From: Acidobacteriota bacterium
Lineage (GTDB): Bacteria > Acidobacteriota > Blastocatellia > Pyrinomonadales > Pyrinomonadaceae
Length of the DNA: 23,570 nucleotides
NCBI GenBank assembly: GCA_024640445.1
Contig: JAHEEZ010000020.1
Coordinates: 1-23,570, forward strand
Reading direction: 5' to 3'
Part shown: positions 1 to 7,993 of the stretch, piece by piece
Layout of the letters: each line of letters begins with the position of its first letter
Numbering within the stretch: the stretch's first letter is position 1
Notes under the pieces: model-generated
What the model was told of the DNA's origin: nothing
Seen by the model: only the letters and a program-made list of their open reading frames with translations
The model's database searches: none
Position numbers and translations under genes: made by a program

Positions 1-554
1 ATTCGGATCCTCTTTTCTTCGAAATAATCGAAGATCGCCATCAGAGCGGCTTTTGTTTGCAGGAGATCCTGGCAGGTTTCGACTATCAGAAGGTCGGAAC
101 CGCCTTCCACAAGCCCGCGGACCTGATCATCGTAAGCCAGCTTCAGGTCGTGAAATGTAATGTGCCCAAGAGTCGGGAGCTTGGTTCCGGGTCCGATCGA
201 TCCGCCCACAAAGCGTGGATGGGCGTCTGTGGAGTAATCAGAGGCAATGCGTTTCGCCATCTCCGCCGCCATCCGGTTTATCTCATACGCCTTGTCCGCA
301 AGCCCGAATTCCGCGAGGACGACTGCTGACCCGCCGAAGCTGTTCGTCTCGATCACGTCGACGCCGGCGTCAAGATACCCTGCGTGAACGAGTTCGACGG
401 CATCGGGCTTCGTATAAAGCAAGTTTTCAGAGCAGTTCTCGAAATCCGGGCCTCCCCAGTCGTCGATGCTCAGTTCCTGCCCTTGCAGACTGCTGCCCAT
501 CGCGCCGTCGAAGACCACGATCCTTTCTTTTAGAAGTTCAAGGATGCCTTTCAT
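1..554 (-). CDS. metH: Methionine synthase (cobalamin-dependent), N-terminal homocysteine-binding domain, partial
   Basis: The first 184 codons of a homocysteine S-methyltransferase domain are visible; the gene runs off the left edge. It begins MKGILELLKERIVVFDGAMG, the typical opening of MetH, followed by GGPDFENCSENL, the ETNSFGGS segment and FVGGSIGPGTKLPTLG, and later LLIVETCQDLLQTKAAL. In this family the domain transfers a methyl group from methylcobalamin to homocysteine, making methionine in the cytoplasm. The zinc cysteines lie further downstream and are out of view, so a stand-alone homocysteine methyltransferase such as BhmT/MmuM type is not excluded. The MetH call rests on resemblance of the N-terminus. 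The ATG at 554 has only a weak GGAA-type ribosome site. A dedicated promoter and a terminator hairpin sit just upstream, suggesting control by attenuation. Confidence 0.88.
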   Translation of the reverse strand, partial: MKGILELLKERIVVFDGAMGSSLQGQELSIDDWGGPDFENCSENLLYTKPDAVELVHAGYLDAGVDVIETNSFGGSAVVLAEFGLADKAYEINRMAAEMAKRIASDYSTDAHPRFVGGSIGPGTKLPTLGHITFHDLKLAYDDQVRGLVEGGSDLLIVETCQDLLQTKAALMAIFDYFEEKRIR

Positions 555-576
555 ATCACGTTCCGAACTGTACCCG

Positions 577-614
577 AAAAAGAAAAACTCTGCGCCAAAC
601 CAGCGCAGAGTTTT
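577..614 (-). terminator. Intrinsic terminator in the metH leader
   Basis: A 12-bp stem (AAAACTCTGCGC with GCGCAGAGTTTT) encloses a 7-base loop and is followed on the minus strand by TTTTTCTTTTT. It lies 150 bases past the M1 peptidase stop and 30 bases before metH. It could therefore end the peptidase transcript, attenuate metH, or both. Confidence 0.75.
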
Positions 615-694
615 CACTTTTTGGAGATTGGAAACTCAGCTGTTTAGCAGTTGTTTAGCGTGGTCGCAAGTCGCCATAACTCACCACGATGCAA
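577..694 (-). promoter_or_regulatory. Structured 5' leader of metH, possible attenuator or riboswitch
   Basis: Between the predicted start near 694 and metH, the minus strand can form a hairpin with the stem CGTGGT/ACCACG (688-683 with 664-659). A second hairpin follows, in which AACT/AGTT and GCT/AGC close an AAAC loop and CTAAACA occurs twice. The intrinsic terminator at 614-583 comes next, and the metH start codon lies about 30 bases beyond it. This order of folded element, terminator and methionine gene is that of transcription-attenuating riboswitches. I could not match it to the cobalamin, SAM-I, SAM-II or SAH consensus by eye. Pairings were found by reading, not by a folding program. 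Confidence 0.4.
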
Positions 695-700
695 AGACAG

Positions 701-729
701 ATATTAACGGGTGCTCTTACCTGAGTCAA
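701..729 (-). promoter_or_regulatory. Sigma-70 type promoter for metH
   Basis: On the minus strand TTGACT (729-724) is followed by a 17-base spacer and TAATAT (706-701). This is close to the TTGACA/TATAAT consensus with ideal spacing. Transcription would start near 694, giving a leader of about 140 bases before the metH ATG. The promoter lies just past the stop of the M1 peptidase gene, so metH would not depend on read-through. Confidence 0.7.
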
Positions 730-767
730 CCACCTTGGAAATACCGCGTGCCAATCTTCCCATCGCC

Positions 768-3425
768 TCAATTCTCGAGCGCCTTCTTGAATTGGCTTTC
801 GAGTTGTCCCACAAAGCCGAGGATGTTCTGGTTCGACCTAAACTTCTCCTTTGCAAGATCGAAGGCCTCCTGGCCTCGAGGGTCGGCAAGTTTGATGATC
901 GTCTGGAATCCGCTGAATATCCCACCGAAGCTGTTCGCCTCCAGCGACTTCTTGAAATTTCCGAAGATCAGATCAAAAGCCTTGGGATCACCCTTTCCGA
1001 ATTCGGCGACGATACCGAGGGCCGCGTTCTTCCTGTTTGAAGGAGGGTTCCCCTCGCCGCCGAACTTGTAACCGAGGTCCAGGGCGTTCTTGTCACCCAA
1101 CACAACAAGGCCGTTCAGCCCAGAAACCATAAGCCGATCGCGCCAGGAATCGGTCTGAGCGAGCTTCCGAAGGATCGAATAGGCTTCTTCGTGTTTCGTC
1201 TTCGCCAGGGCACCTGCCGCGCTATCCACGACGTTGTAACTCTTGTCGGACAAGATCGCGGTCCTGTATCTCGGGTAGTAGGCGGGGTCACCGGTTGTCC
1301 CAAGCACTTCAATTGCATCCGCACGTACCAGTGAACTGTCGTCGTCGATCGCTCTCAGCAAAACGGCCCTTGTCGCGCTGTCCAGATCAACTCCGGAAAC
1401 GGGCTTTCCGATCCCCGGATTTGGTACCAGCAGACTCCTGAGTGAATTTATCGCTTCCCGCCGCATTCGGCTGAAAGCGTCTGCCTCGACGACAGCTCTG
1501 ATCTCGTCGAGGATCTGATTCTTTTCATTTTCAGATGTGGCCTTGTCTTTGGCGATAGCTGTGAGAGTGTCGAGCGCCTTGCGGCGGCCGAGAACGTCCG
1601 TGTCTTTCCTAAGCTGGTAAACCACTTCTTTCAGAGGCTTTTGAAACTTGAGTTCCTTTATGAGGGTTCCTTCATTGTCAAATTCGACCATCAGCGGCTC
1701 GCTGTCCACATTTTCGATAGTAAACTCGTTGACCTCTTTGGGTTCGATAAATACCGTTTTGACCCGTGGTCCTTTTGAGGTCACGATCTCGATGTCCACC
1801 GGTGTCTGAAAATACTTCACCTGCGGATAGTCATTCATCAGATCGATCTTCTGCGTCTGCTTGACGGTCATCTTCAATGTGGCCGAAGCCTTGTCCCAGG
1901 ATTTCGTGACCTCGAAGACGGGATGACCCATCCTGTAGAGCCATTGATCAAAGAAGGCATCCATCGATTGCCCTGTCGTCTCTTCGATCGCGATCCTCAG
2001 ATCTTCGGTTTGGACAGGCTTGTTGGCGTTCGAGTGAAGGTAGTGGTTAAGAGCCCGGAAGAAATTCTCGTCGCCGAGCTGTTTCCTGAGCATATGCAGA
2101 ACGGCTCCGCCTCGCGGGTACGCGTAAGTGTCAAAGACCGCATCAGGGCTCGCGTAATGCTTCGTCACAATCGGACGGCGCTGTCCCTGGTTCCACGTAG
2201 CAAGATACCTATCCTGATTGCCTCTCACATCCGCCCAAAGGAAATCGTCCTTACCCTTCGATTTCAGTGTCCAGAGCGCCTGCATATAGGTAGCGAAGCT
2301 CTCGTTCAACCAGATCTCGGACCAATCGCGGCAGGTCACGTAATCGCCGAACCACTGATGGGCAAGTTCGTGAGATTGCAGTCCGTCCTGGTCACTGTCC
2401 AGCTCGGACCTTTCATCGTAGATCATCGTGTCCGTCTGGGTCGTCGCGGAGATGTTCTCCATCCCGCCCCCGAACTCGCGGGCGATGGTTTGAGCGTATT
2501 TCGTATACGGATATTTGAAATTGAGGATCTCGGAAAAGTACTTGACCATATCCGGGAGCCGCTTGCCGGTTATCTCACCCTCGCGTTTCCAGTCGTTGTA
2601 AACGTAGGTCGAGACCGGAATGCCTTCGTAACTTCCTTTTACCTCTGTGTATTCCCCAACGACTATCGAAGAGAGGTAGTTGGCGAACGGCGTGTCCATT
2701 TTCCAGTGAAAGGTCCGCGTACCGTCTCCGTTATCCTTTGTCTCGACGAGGGATCCGTTGGATATGACCATCAGAGGCTTCTTGACCGTCGCTGTGAGCT
2801 CGGTGGTTCGGAAGTCGTTCGGGTAATCGTATGAAGGGAACCAGAATCTGTTGTATTCGGATTCTCCCTGGGACCAGATCTGCATCGGTCTTTTCGGATC
2901 TTCCTTTGTGGGTTTTACGAACCTCAGCCCTCCTCCGCCGTTGACGGCTGTGTTGGGGACATCCGTGCCTTTCGTCCTGTAGTTGATGACCACCGTCACC
3001 GTGTCGGAAACTCCCAAAGCTTTCTCGAATTTGATGGAAAGCCGTGAGTCAACCTCGTCGTACTCAAATTCCAGATCCTCTCCGTTCTTAAGTTTGATAC
3101 TGCCGAACTCCATCAGACCGGCGTCGAGGACCAGTTCCTTGAATCCGGGTTTGAGCGGCGAAAAAGTGAACTCCTCGATACCGATCGTTTTTTCAGACTC
3201 CCAGTCGAATTTCAGATCGAGCGCGATGTGCTTTGTGTCAAAATCGCGGCTCCTGATGTATTTGACGGGCGGCAACGGCTTCTTGTCGTCCTGGAACACC
3301 GGAATGAACGGGTTTGCGGGACGAAGCGGCCGCGCCAAAGCGACGCCGACGGACGGTAGGAAAAGACCGAAGATCAGGGCCGCACTGGTTAGTGTTCGCG
3401 CGAAGATTGGTTTTTGAGATTTCAT
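768..3425 (-). CDS. Secreted M1 family (gluzincin) zinc aminopeptidase
   Basis: This is an 885-residue exported metallo-aminopeptidase. Residues 1-32 form a signal peptide with a basic start, a hydrophobic core around TLTSAALIFGLFLPSVGVAL and a likely cut after ALA. A beta-rich M1 N-terminal domain (about 55-260) follows. The exopeptidase motif GGGMEN (319-324) and the zinc site HELAHQ (H352, E353, H356) with the third ligand E375 in WLNESF are all intact. The C-terminal third (about 600-850) looks like HEAT-type helical repeats, as in TAF2-like and cold-active M1 enzymes. It should remove N-terminal amino acids from peptides in the periplasm or outside the cell. The start is the first ATG in an otherwise closed frame; a GGAGG lies about 25 bases away, too far to be ideal. 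It stands alone between the DUF937 gene's terminator and the metH promoter. Confidence 0.93.
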   Translation of the reverse strand: MKSQKPIFARTLTSAALIFGLFLPSVGVALARPLRPANPFIPVFQDDKKPLPPVKYIRSRDFDTKHIALDLKFDWESEKTIGIEEFTFSPLKPGFKELVLDAGLMEFGSIKLKNGEDLEFEYDEVDSRLSIKFEKALGVSDTVTVVINYRTKGTDVPNTAVNGGGGLRFVKPTKEDPKRPMQIWSQGESEYNRFWFPSYDYPNDFRTTELTATVKKPLMVISNGSLVETKDNGDGTRTFHWKMDTPFANYLSSIVVGEYTEVKGSYEGIPVSTYVYNDWKREGEITGKRLPDMVKYFSEILNFKYPYTKYAQTIAREFGGGMENISATTQTDTMIYDERSELDSDQDGLQSHELAHQWFGDYVTCRDWSEIWLNESFATYMQALWTLKSKGKDDFLWADVRGNQDRYLATWNQGQRRPIVTKHYASPDAVFDTYAYPRGGAVLHMLRKQLGDENFFRALNHYLHSNANKPVQTEDLRIAIEETTGQSMDAFFDQWLYRMGHPVFEVTKSWDKASATLKMTVKQTQKIDLMNDYPQVKYFQTPVDIEIVTSKGPRVKTVFIEPKEVNEFTIENVDSEPLMVEFDNEGTLIKELKFQKPLKEVVYQLRKDTDVLGRRKALDTLTAIAKDKATSENEKNQILDEIRAVVEADAFSRMRREAINSLRSLLVPNPGIGKPVSGVDLDSATRAVLLRAIDDDSSLVRADAIEVLGTTGDPAYYPRYRTAILSDKSYNVVDSAAGALAKTKHEEAYSILRKLAQTDSWRDRLMVSGLNGLVVLGDKNALDLGYKFGGEGNPPSNRKNAALGIVAEFGKGDPKAFDLIFGNFKKSLEANSFGGIFSGFQTIIKLADPRGQEAFDLAKEKFRSNQNILGFVGQLESQFKKALEN

Positions 3426-3481
3426 AGCAGTAGTTGTTGATCAATGAATTGCGACCTCCGGCATTATCAGTAGGAGATCAA

Positions 3482-3509
3482 TAAAAAAGGCTCCCGACTC
3501 CGGAAGCCT
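3482..3509 (-). terminator. Intrinsic terminator of the DUF937 gene
   Basis: On the minus strand an 8-bp stem (AGGCTTCC with GGGAGCCT, one G-T pair) with a 6-base loop is followed by six T residues, 25 bases after the stop at 3535. It separates this gene from the M1 peptidase gene on the same strand. Confidence 0.75.
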
Positions 3510-3534
3510 AATAAGATTCGGAATCAAAAAGATT

Positions 3535-4146
3535 CTACTTCATAAAATAGTCTGCTGCCATTGAAGCAAGGTCGTCCAACGCACTGCCGTCGTGGTCGCG
3601 ATCAAGCGCTCCCGATGCCATATCAAGGATCGAACCGCCGATGCCTCCCTGATTTTTCGCGGCCTGGCCGGTCAGCAGATCCGACAGCGAGCCCGCGTCC
3701 AATCCCTTCTGCTGCTTCTGCTTTCCCAGGTATGCCATGACGATCGGCGCCAGAGTGATCAACAGGTTCGCTGCCTGGCCCGCGTTCAGACCGGTACGGG
3801 CGCTGATCTCACTTGCCACAGGCCCTGCGCTTCCTCCCAGGATATGGCCCAGGATTCCACTTCCGTCGGTTTGACGGTCAGCATCTCTCGGGGCAGGCAC
3901 TCCGCCCTGCAGATAGCCCGAAAGAGTTTCAAGCAGGCTTCCGTCGTGGTCGCGAGCCAGAGCCTGATCAAGATTCTGTGCTCCGGTTTCAGTACTGGCA
4001 TTATTCGCCAGTCCTCCGAGAATGGCCGGAAGCGCTATACCAATTGCACTATTCAAGGTGCTGCTGTCTGCCCCTAAATTCTGACCTATCTGCTGGATCG
4101 CCGCCGACCCGGCGGAACTTCCCAAGATTTCTTCCAAAGAAAACAT
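3535..4146 (-). CDS. DUF937 (YidB-like) family protein
   Basis: This is a 203-residue protein with the make-up of the DUF937 family: small-residue-rich amphipathic helices such as SSTLNSAIGIALPAILGGLAN (start near residue 28), then a second similar unit (TGLNAGQAANLLITLAPIVM, about 118-137). The motif DHDGS appears twice, at residues 66-70 and 184-188, each followed by a short LxxL-type helix. It resembles a calcium-binding DxDG loop, but calcium binding is only an inference. There is no signal peptide. The family has no established biochemical role. The ATG has a strong ribosome site, AAGGAGGG, 5 bases upstream (4159-4152). It is transcribed divergently from the NHL/M23 lipoprotein gene and ends in its own terminator. 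Confidence 0.85.
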   Translation of the reverse strand: MFSLEEILGSSAGSAAIQQIGQNLGADSSTLNSAIGIALPAILGGLANNASTETGAQNLDQALARDHDGSLLETLSGYLQGGVPAPRDADRQTDGSGILGHILGGSAGPVASEISARTGLNAGQAANLLITLAPIVMAYLGKQKQQKGLDAGSLSDLLTGQAAKNQGGIGGSILDMASGALDRDHDGSALDDLASMAADYFMK

Positions 4147-4243
4147 ACTTTCCCTCCTTGATTGGTTTGTTCGAAAAAGGAAATCATATCAAAAGTCATA
4201 CTGAATCATGCAAGGAGATCGGCTTCTTCAACTCACGACCAAG

Positions 4244-6337
4244 ATGTCCTCTAACTTTTTCCGTCTAACATCCAATTGCTTCCTCGTAATCGCGCTTCTC
4301 GTAATTTCAGGCTGTCTCTCAGCCTGCGGAGGTTTCATCGATGAAAGCCCTGCATACGGCGAGGTCCGGACCTTCCATGGCTTTGAGAATGACATCGGCG
4401 AACCTTTCGGGCTTGCCTTTGACGGCACTAGCTTGCTCCTTTCGGATGGGGAGAGCGGCAGGATATTGAGAATAAGGAATAATGGTGAGACCGAAACACT
4501 AGCCGACGGCCTGGGCACGCCATCACATATCGCTGTCGATTACGACGGCAGTATTCTGGTCGCGGATTCAGGCTCGAACACTATCGAGAGGGTGACCGCG
4601 GACGGCAAAGTAAGTATTGTCGCCGGAGTGAAGAACACACCGGGGTATCGCGACGGGGACGCGGCTTCGGCGTTGTTCAGAGCGCCGATCGGGATAGCGG
4701 TCCATGATAGGAAGATCTATGTGGCTGATTCTTACAACGATCGAATACGCGTGATCGAGAACGGCAGGGTTTCGACACTGGCGGGCGGGCCCGAAGGCTT
4801 TGCCGATTCGAAGAAAGGACCCGAAGCCAGATTCAACACGCCGTGCGGGATCGCGGTCCTTCCAGGAGGCGAGCTGCTCGTCGCGGATCTTCTGAACCGC
4901 AGGATACGGTTGGTCAAACCAGACGGAGCGACCTCTACATTTGCGGGGAACGGTCGGCAAATGCGTTCCGACGGCGAGCTTCTCTCCGCTTCCTTTTTGG
5001 CCCCAACGGATATTGGTGTTTCGTCGACCGGTGAGGTCTTTGTCGCCGACGGCGATTCAGTACGTGTAGCAGGGGCGCGGTTTCTTCCGATCGTCGAAAC
5101 AATTTCGGGACTGCGAAGAGGATTTGCGGACGGAAAGGCAGGAACGGCGAGATTCAACCGGGTCAGCGGATTGACCTTCGGGCAAGACGGCGAGTTGTAT
5201 GCGGCGGATTCCGGGAACGGACTTGTTCGGGTATTCTCGCCAGATCTTGGAACTGAGGCCGGGGAAGAAGATTTTCAGAAGAAACGGGAAGTAATCTTCG
5301 AAGACGGCAAAGCCCCTGCGCGGTGGCCATACAAACCGGCGGAAAAAGTGCGCGAGATAGCCGGGACCTTTGGGGAAGTCCGCGGCGAAATGGAAGATGA
5401 GGATTCGAATATCTACTTTCACAACGGACTCGACATAACCGGCGGTTACGGCGAAGAAGCGTTCTTCGTGATCGACGAGAAGGTGCTTGACCCGGAGGCG
5501 GCGACAAACGTGGGAACGCTTAGGGAAACCCTGAGGATGCCCCGTATCGCGTATATCCACGTCAATCTTGGCCGTTATACGGACGGAATGACCCCCAACG
5601 ACGGGCCTTTCATCGTCACCGGCTCGGTCAATGAAAAAAATGGTGCAACCAAGGTCATTTCCGTGAGGATTCCAAGGGGTACAAGATTCAAGGCAGGAGA
5701 CTGGCTGGGTACGCTAAACCGTATGAACCACGTCCATCTTGTCGCCGGACCCGAAGGAAGGGAAGTGAACGGGCTTGCGGTGCTGGGCTTGCCGGGCATT
5801 TCCGACTCGAGACCGCCGGTTATTGAGTCCGTCGAAGTGACCGACTCCTTCGGCCGCCCGTTTGAAACCGAACGTGGCGGAGACCGTATTAAGATCGACG
5901 GAAAGATCCGGATTGTCGTAAACGCCTACGATCAGATGGACGGCAACGCCGAACGCAGGCGCCTCGGGGTTTACAAACTCGGGTATGCGGTAACCGACGA
6001 AGGGATTTCCGGTGCCGACGGATCGATCAGGGTCCAGGACCTCGGCAAATCGACAACTCTGATCTTCGAGCGTTTGCCTGAATACTGGCTTGCAGACAAG
6101 ATCTACGCGGTTGGAAGCAGGTCGGGAGCGACCGGTCCGACGGTTTTCAGGTATATAGTTTCGAATCACCTTTCGGCTGGCCGCTTTCGCGAAGACTTCC
6201 TGGACACGTCGAAACTCGAACCCGGAAAATACAACATCCATGTTTTTGCGGAAGATTTTTTTGGAAACCGGACTTTCAATGTCGTCCGGGTCAAGGTTGA
6301 ACGAAAACCGAGGAGCTCCGATCTTTCAGGAAAATAG
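4244..6337 (+). CDS. Lipoprotein with six NHL repeats fused to an M23-like peptidase domain
   Basis: The predicted protein has 697 residues from the ATG at 4244. It opens with MSSNFFRLTSNCFLVIALL and a lipobox (ISGC, or LSAC four residues on), so it should be a membrane-anchored lipoprotein. Six NHL-type repeats follow (about residues 35-340 from this start), with signatures such as YVADSYNDRIR and LLVADLLNRRIR, predicting a six-bladed propeller. A degenerate LytM/M23 domain comes next: HNGLD, coded at 5420-5434 (HxxxD zinc motif), and HVHL, coded from 5729 (HxH). All three M23 zinc ligands thus remain. A C-terminal beta-sandwich ends in YNIHVFAEDFFGNR. It may bind and possibly cut peptidoglycan. 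The upstream ATG at 4208 would put 12 extra residues before the signal sequence. The start is uncertain, as an AAGGAG lies at 4212, far from 4244. It is probably cotranscribed with the next gene. Confidence 0.82.
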   Translation: MSSNFFRLTSNCFLVIALLVISGCLSACGGFIDESPAYGEVRTFHGFENDIGEPFGLAFDGTSLLLSDGESGRILRIRNNGETETLADGLGTPSHIAVDYDGSILVADSGSNTIERVTADGKVSIVAGVKNTPGYRDGDAASALFRAPIGIAVHDRKIYVADSYNDRIRVIENGRVSTLAGGPEGFADSKKGPEARFNTPCGIAVLPGGELLVADLLNRRIRLVKPDGATSTFAGNGRQMRSDGELLSASFLAPTDIGVSSTGEVFVADGDSVRVAGARFLPIVETISGLRRGFADGKAGTARFNRVSGLTFGQDGELYAADSGNGLVRVFSPDLGTEAGEEDFQKKREVIFEDGKAPARWPYKPAEKVREIAGTFGEVRGEMEDEDSNIYFHNGLDITGGYGEEAFFVIDEKVLDPEAATNVGTLRETLRMPRIAYIHVNLGRYTDGMTPNDGPFIVTGSVNEKNGATKVISVRIPRGTRFKAGDWLGTLNRMNHVHLVAGPEGREVNGLAVLGLPGISDSRPPVIESVEVTDSFGRPFETERGGDRIKIDGKIRIVVNAYDQMDGNAERRRLGVYKLGYAVTDEGISGADGSIRVQDLGKSTTLIFERLPEYWLADKIYAVGSRSGATGPTVFRYIVSNHLSAGRFREDFLDTSKLEPGKYNIHVFAEDFFGNRTFNVVRVKVERKPRSSDLSGK

Positions 6338-6338
6338 A

Positions 6339-7934
6339 ATGAAAAGAAATACGCTGATAATTCCGATACTTTTTGTCGCACTACTAACCTATTTTCCGAC
6401 CGCCGCGGCCGCGGAGGACGGAAACGAACCCGCAAGGGTCATCCGTGTAACTCCTGCGGCGCCGGTCTTTTCCGATGCCGAGAGGCAGACGGAATTGAAG
6501 GCGCGCCGTGAGCGGGTCGCCGCCGCGATGCCGGACGGAAGCATGCTGATCCTGCTTAGTGCTGACCAGAAGCTCTACACGAATGACGTGAACTACGTAT
6601 TTCGCCAGGAGAACAATCTCTATTACCTGACCGCGCTCGGCCAGGATGGAGTTCGGCTTGTGATGGTCAAAACAGCCGCGGGTGTGAAGTCCTATGTGTT
6701 TCTTCCGAAGAGGAACCCACAGTTCGAGACATGGAACGGACGTATGCTCTCGAACGAGGAGGCCGAAAGGCTCTCGGGTATAAGTGAGGTCGTGGACGCC
6801 GCGAAGTGGGATTCCTTCACGGCGGCGCTGAAAGAAAAGAAGGCCTTTGATGCCGGCGATGGAATAGGCATTGCCCCGCCGGGCGGCGTTTTCCTGCTTC
6901 AGGGAAATGAAAGGGAGTATGGGAAAGAAGCGGCTCTGGCGAAAGAACTCGGCGGTTACACGGTCTCGAATGCCTCTCCCGTTTTCGCTAAATTGAGGCT
7001 CATCAAATCGCCATACGAGATCAAACTGCTTCAGCACGCTATCGATATCACGACCGAGGCGATCGGCCGTTCGATGGGGATGGCTGGCCGCGCGGGATGG
7101 GAGTATGAGGTTCAGGCAGAGGTGGAATACACATTCCGCAGAAGGAACGCTGATTTTTGGGGATACCCTTCGATCGTAGGCTGCGGGCCGAACGCGACGA
7201 CGCTTCATTACGAGGAGTCGCAGGGAAAGGTAGCGAACGGCGAGCTCCTGCTGATGGATGTAGGGGCGGAGTACGGACACTACACGGCAGACGTAACCAG
7301 GACTTTTCCCGTAAACGGCAAATTCACAAAGGAGCAGGGGGATATCTATCAGATAGTTTACGAAGCGCAGGAAGCGGCAGCGGCGACGATGAGACCGGGT
7401 GTATCTTTCGGCGTGACGAGCAGGGCGGCCGCCGACGTGATCGAAGAAGGGCTCCTGAAACTGGGGCTGATCACCGCCAAGGGCGCGACTTATGACGCTG
7501 AGTTCAATGGAAGAACATTCAAGCGGCCGCAATACTCTCTGTGGTACATGCACGGCTGGGGACACTGGCTCGGGATGAACGTCCATGATGTCGGCGCTTA
7601 CGGGAACTTCGAGGCGGGCATGGTCACAACGAACGAGCCGGGCATATACATCCGCGAAGACGCGCTTGATTATCTTCCGGACACTCCGGGAAATAGTGAA
7701 CTGAAGGCGAAGATCGGCCGGTCGTTTGAAAGATACAGGAATATTGGCGTCCGTATCGAGGACGACATGCTTGTGACAAAAGACGGGGTCGAGTGGATGA
7801 CCAGGAATCTGCCTAGGTCTATCAAAGACGTTGAGGCATTCGTTGCGGGGGCTTCAAACGAGATGAAGGGATACGCCGGAGTTGGAAGGATGATCGACGA
7901 GGCCGTAGCGGCCCGAAGAACAAGCGGAAACTAA
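6339..7934 (+). CDS. Exported M24 family Xaa-Pro aminopeptidase (aminopeptidase P)
   Basis: From the ATG at 6339 the protein has 531 residues. MKRNTLIIPILFVALLTYFP and an AAAAE cleavage region form a signal peptide, so it acts outside the cytoplasm. An aminopeptidase P N-terminal domain (about 45-190) precedes the pita-bread catalytic domain. The five metal ligands of the family are in place: D307 (MDVGAEY), D318 (TADVTRT), H409 (GHWLGMNVHD), E433 (NEPGIY) and E474 (RIEDD). It should release the N-terminal residue ahead of proline. The start is one base after the preceding stop and just after an AGGA, which supports an operon with the NHL/M23 lipoprotein. An alternative start further upstream (6240) would bury the signal peptide behind 33 residues and overlap the previous gene. 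A strong terminator follows. Confidence 0.92.
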   Translation: MKRNTLIIPILFVALLTYFPTAAAAEDGNEPARVIRVTPAAPVFSDAERQTELKARRERVAAAMPDGSMLILLSADQKLYTNDVNYVFRQENNLYYLTALGQDGVRLVMVKTAAGVKSYVFLPKRNPQFETWNGRMLSNEEAERLSGISEVVDAAKWDSFTAALKEKKAFDAGDGIGIAPPGGVFLLQGNEREYGKEAALAKELGGYTVSNASPVFAKLRLIKSPYEIKLLQHAIDITTEAIGRSMGMAGRAGWEYEVQAEVEYTFRRRNADFWGYPSIVGCGPNATTLHYEESQGKVANGELLLMDVGAEYGHYTADVTRTFPVNGKFTKEQGDIYQIVYEAQEAAAATMRPGVSFGVTSRAAADVIEEGLLKLGLITAKGATYDAEFNGRTFKRPQYSLWYMHGWGHWLGMNVHDVGAYGNFEAGMVTTNEPGIYIREDALDYLPDTPGNSELKAKIGRSFERYRNIGVRIEDDMLVTKDGVEWMTRNLPRSIKDVEAFVAGASNEMKGYAGVGRMIDEAVAARRTSGN

Positions 7935-7959
7935 AACCGTCAGTTCCAGATTCATTATC

Positions 7960-7993
7960 GCCGCGGCAAACAGGAAGTTGCCGCGGCTTTTTT
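7960..7993 (+). terminator. Intrinsic terminator of the NHL/M23-M24 operon
   Basis: A perfect 10-bp stem (GCCGCGGCAA with TTGCCGCGGC) with an 8-base loop is followed by six T residues. The T-run touches the stop codon of the convergent permease gene, so the site mainly serves the plus strand. Confidence 0.9.

Noticed and set aside
640..660. Duplicated CTAAACA as a CRISPR-like or binding-site repeat
   Set aside because: Only two 7-base copies four bases apart; too short to call an array, and better explained as part of leader structure.
555..767. Cobalamin, SAM-I, SAM-II or SAH riboswitch identity for the metH leader
   Set aside because: I looked for the B12 box and the known conserved cores and did not find them; a covariance-model search would be needed to be sure.
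1923..2834. A long plus-strand open frame opposite the M1 peptidase gene
   Set aside because: It is the antisense of a well-supported gene in a GC-biased genome, without a domain or ribosome site.
3238..3444. A 68-codon minus-strand frame with GGAGG ten bases before a TTG, overlapping the start of the M1 peptidase gene
   Set aside because: It is out of frame with a clear signal peptide and catalytic protein, has Arg-rich random composition, and matches no family; the GGAGG may belong loosely to the M1 gene.
4208..4243. Earlier start for the NHL/M23 lipoprotein
   Set aside because: It would add 12 residues including acidic and polar ones before the signal sequence and has no upstream ribosome site; kept only as an alternative.
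6384..7586. A 400-codon minus-strand open frame opposite the M24 peptidase gene
   Set aside because: The plus strand holds all five metal ligands of aminopeptidase P; the opposite frame has no recognisable content.
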